From Conexibacter sp. DBS9H8 (GTDB taxonomy: Bacteria > Actinomycetota > Thermoleophilia > Solirubrobacterales > Solirubrobacteraceae), in NCBI RefSeq assembly GCF_023330685.1, contig NZ_CP097128.1, forward strand, positions 1,674,001-1,738,000: 64,000 nucleotides of DNA. Reading direction: 5' to 3'. The translations under genes and the position numbers were made by a program. Below the pieces are notes generated by a model. The model ran no database searches, was not told the DNA's origin, and saw only the letters and a list, made by a program, of their open reading frames with translations. Of the stretch, positions 62,664-64,000 are shown piece after piece (the first letter of the stretch is position 1; each line of letters opens with the position of its first letter).

Positions 62664-64000
62664 GTGGATCTCGCCAGGACAGAGCTGATCCGGTTCCTCG
62701 GAATGCGCCCACCCTTTGACGCGCTGGCGGCGGACGAGCTCGCCGAGCTTGCCGAGGCGACCGAACTGGAGTTCCATCCGCGCGGCGCGGCGATCCTCAC
62801 CGAGGACGGGGGGCCCGTGACCTTTCTGCGGGTGATCAGCGCCGGCGCGGTGCGGATCGTGCACGCCGGCCGGCTGCTTGACCTGCTCGTCAGTGGCGAC
62901 AGCTTCGGGCATGATGCGATGCTCGCCGGAATGCCGCCGGGCTTTGAGGCACGGGCGGCTGAGGACACCCTCTGCTACCGGATTCCCGCCGAGAGCGCGG
63001 GGCCGCTGCTCGCCCGAGCCCGCCACGGGATGCTCGCGCTCCGCGCGGGCGACCCGGCGAACCGGGCGGTGACCCATCTCATCCGCACCGCGACGGTGCT
63101 CTGTTCGCCCGAGCAGCCGATCGCCGAGGTGGCCGCGGAGATGACGCAGGCCGGGACCGACGCCGCCCTCGTGCGCCTCGAGCGACACCCTGCCGGGCCG
63201 CCCGAGGCCGGCGGCTGGGTGGACGGGTTCGGGATCGTCACCGACCATGATCTGCGCAGCCGGGTGCTCGCCGCCGGGGTCAGTGCAGAGGCGCCCGTCG
63301 GCTCGATCATGACCACCCCGGTGTTCACCGTCACCCCCGACCGGCTCGGTGCGGAGGTGATGTTCGCGCTCCTGGAACGCGGCCTCCACCACGTCCCGGT
63401 CCTCACCCGCAGCGGCCAGGTAGTCGGAATCGTCTCCGACAGCGACCTCAGCGCCCCCCGGGAGCGGGCCTGGTTCAGGATCCGGCGCCTGATCGACGCC
63501 GCCGGCGACCAATCGGGGCTGGCGGCCGCATCGAAGACGATCATGCCGGTCCTCATCGACCTCCACCGGGCGGGCGTGGCGGCGCTCGCCATCGCCCGGG
63601 TCCTCTCGGCGCTCACGGACGCGCTGATCGTCCGCGCCCTCGAGCTCAGCGGCGCCGCTCCCAGTCCGGAGTGCCCGTCGCTGTGGCTCGCGCTCGCCGG
63701 CCACGCTCGCCGTGAGCTGACGCCCGCCTCCGGACCGATCGCCGCGAGCGTCGGTGCCCGCATCCCGGTCCCGGTCCCGGCCCCGGCTACGTCGCTTGCG
63801 GCGCTGCTCGGCGCCTGCGGGATACCCGACCCCGTCCCCGCACAGACCGCGCCGGAGTGGGTGCGCGGAGCTCTCGCCGGCGATCCACTCGCCCGCCTCG
63901 TCCTCTGTGACCGCCGTCCCCTCGCCGGTCCGCCGGCTCTGCTGCCCGACGGTGTCGAGACAGATTCGCTGCGCGAGGTCCTGCTGCGCCTGCTCGCCGA
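62664..64000 (+). CDS. CBS/DUF294-type protein with degenerate nucleotidyltransferase, partial at window end
   Basis: The frame opens at GTG 62664 and is still open at base 64000, so the C-terminus is missing. It has an N-terminal cyclic-nucleotide-binding-like region (about residues 14-110), two CBS domains (about 145-275; GIVTDHDLRSRVL and GIVSDSDLSAPRE) and a helical linker. A region in the place of the DUF294 nucleotidyltransferase follows. The usual GSxGRxE...DQD motif reads AGHARRELTPASGPI, so the catalytic Ser and Asp residues are absent. It may be a regulatory pseudoenzyme. No close operon partner is visible. Confidence 0.85.
   Translation, partial: MDLARTELIRFLGMRPPFDALAADELAELAEATELEFHPRGAAILTEDGGPVTFLRVISAGAVRIVHAGRLLDLLVSGDSFGHDAMLAGMPPGFEARAAEDTLCYRIPAESAGPLLARARHGMLALRAGDPANRAVTHLIRTATVLCSPEQPIAEVAAEMTQAGTDAALVRLERHPAGPPEAGGWVDGFGIVTDHDLRSRVLAAGVSAEAPVGSIMTTPVFTVTPDRLGAEVMFALLERGLHHVPVLTRSGQVVGIVSDSDLSAPRERAWFRIRRLIDAAGDQSGLAAASKTIMPVLIDLHRAGVAALAIARVLSALTDALIVRALELSGAAPSPECPSLWLALAGHARRELTPASGPIAASVGARIPVPVPAPATSLAALLGACGIPDPVPAQTAPEWVRGALAGDPLARLVLCDRRPLAGPPALLPDGVETDSLREVLLRLLA

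Overview
The window is a 64 kb piece of a very GC-rich bacterial chromosome. Gene density is high, GTG and TTG starts are common, and many neighbouring genes overlap by 4 nt. The gene content points to an actinobacterium: furA-katG, a LytR-CpsA-Psr protein, a LigD-type polymerase, a MoxR/DUF58/DUF4129 cluster, HrpA, a cytochrome P450 and a DmmA-type amine oxygenase. A Thermoleophilia/Solirubrobacterales-like lineage is my best guess, but this is inference without a marker gene.

Region 1 to about 5.2 kb is a genomic-island end. A tyrosine integrase is translationally coupled to a PBECR-like toxin and a DUF2283 antitoxin-like gene. Upstream of the integrase lie four GGGTACC repeats and a 44-bp copy of the 3' half of a CAT-anticodon tRNA, the probable attachment site. 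A second, mutated copy of that tRNA half sits 2.7 kb further on. Between the two copies is debris: a frameshifted nucleotidyltransferase, an orphan XRE antitoxin with a palindromic operator, and a truncated second integrase joined to a RelE/HigB-type toxin fragment.

Region 5.6 to 13.7 kb is one tight transcription unit: hrpA, a DUF4129 protein, a small membrane protein, a MoxR ATPase, a DUF58 protein and a membrane protein that seems to start at CTG. Region 13.5 to 23 kb holds housekeeping and accessory metabolism: an EamA exporter, an SDR/MaoC pair, a methyltransferase, a secreted alpha/beta hydrolase, a large LCP cell-wall protein, a GDPD and a dienelactone hydrolase. Region 22.9 to 27.2 kb is a five-gene signalling operon (response regulator-PP2C phosphatase, CHASE3 histidine kinase, Rcp1-like regulator, FMN-binding oxidase-like protein, DUF427). 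Next come a photolyase-family pseudogene, hemW, and kynU with an alpha/beta kynurenine formamidase.

Region 31.5 to 33.6 kb is an IS1182-family insertion whose transposase carries 22 in-frame copies of a 9-bp repeat. Region 33.6 to 46 kb holds a secreted protein, an aldo/keto reductase, an acyl-CoA synthetase, DedA, an S10 peptidase, katG-furA with a clear operator, a TauE/SafE exporter, a cluster of very small genes, and a ferric-reductase/FMN-binding pair. Region 46 to 56.2 kb holds a poly-HAMP chemoreceptor, an aldose epimerase, an aldo/keto reductase, a LigD polymerase domain, a P450 with its TetR regulator, and an SNF2 helicase. An IS1380-family element follows (56.3 to 57.9 kb). The right end carries a dimethylamine/N-demethylase cluster (cupin, DUF3445 haem subunit, PDR-type reductase, DmmA), an FAD amine-oxidase-like protein, and a CBS/DUF294 protein cut by the window edge.
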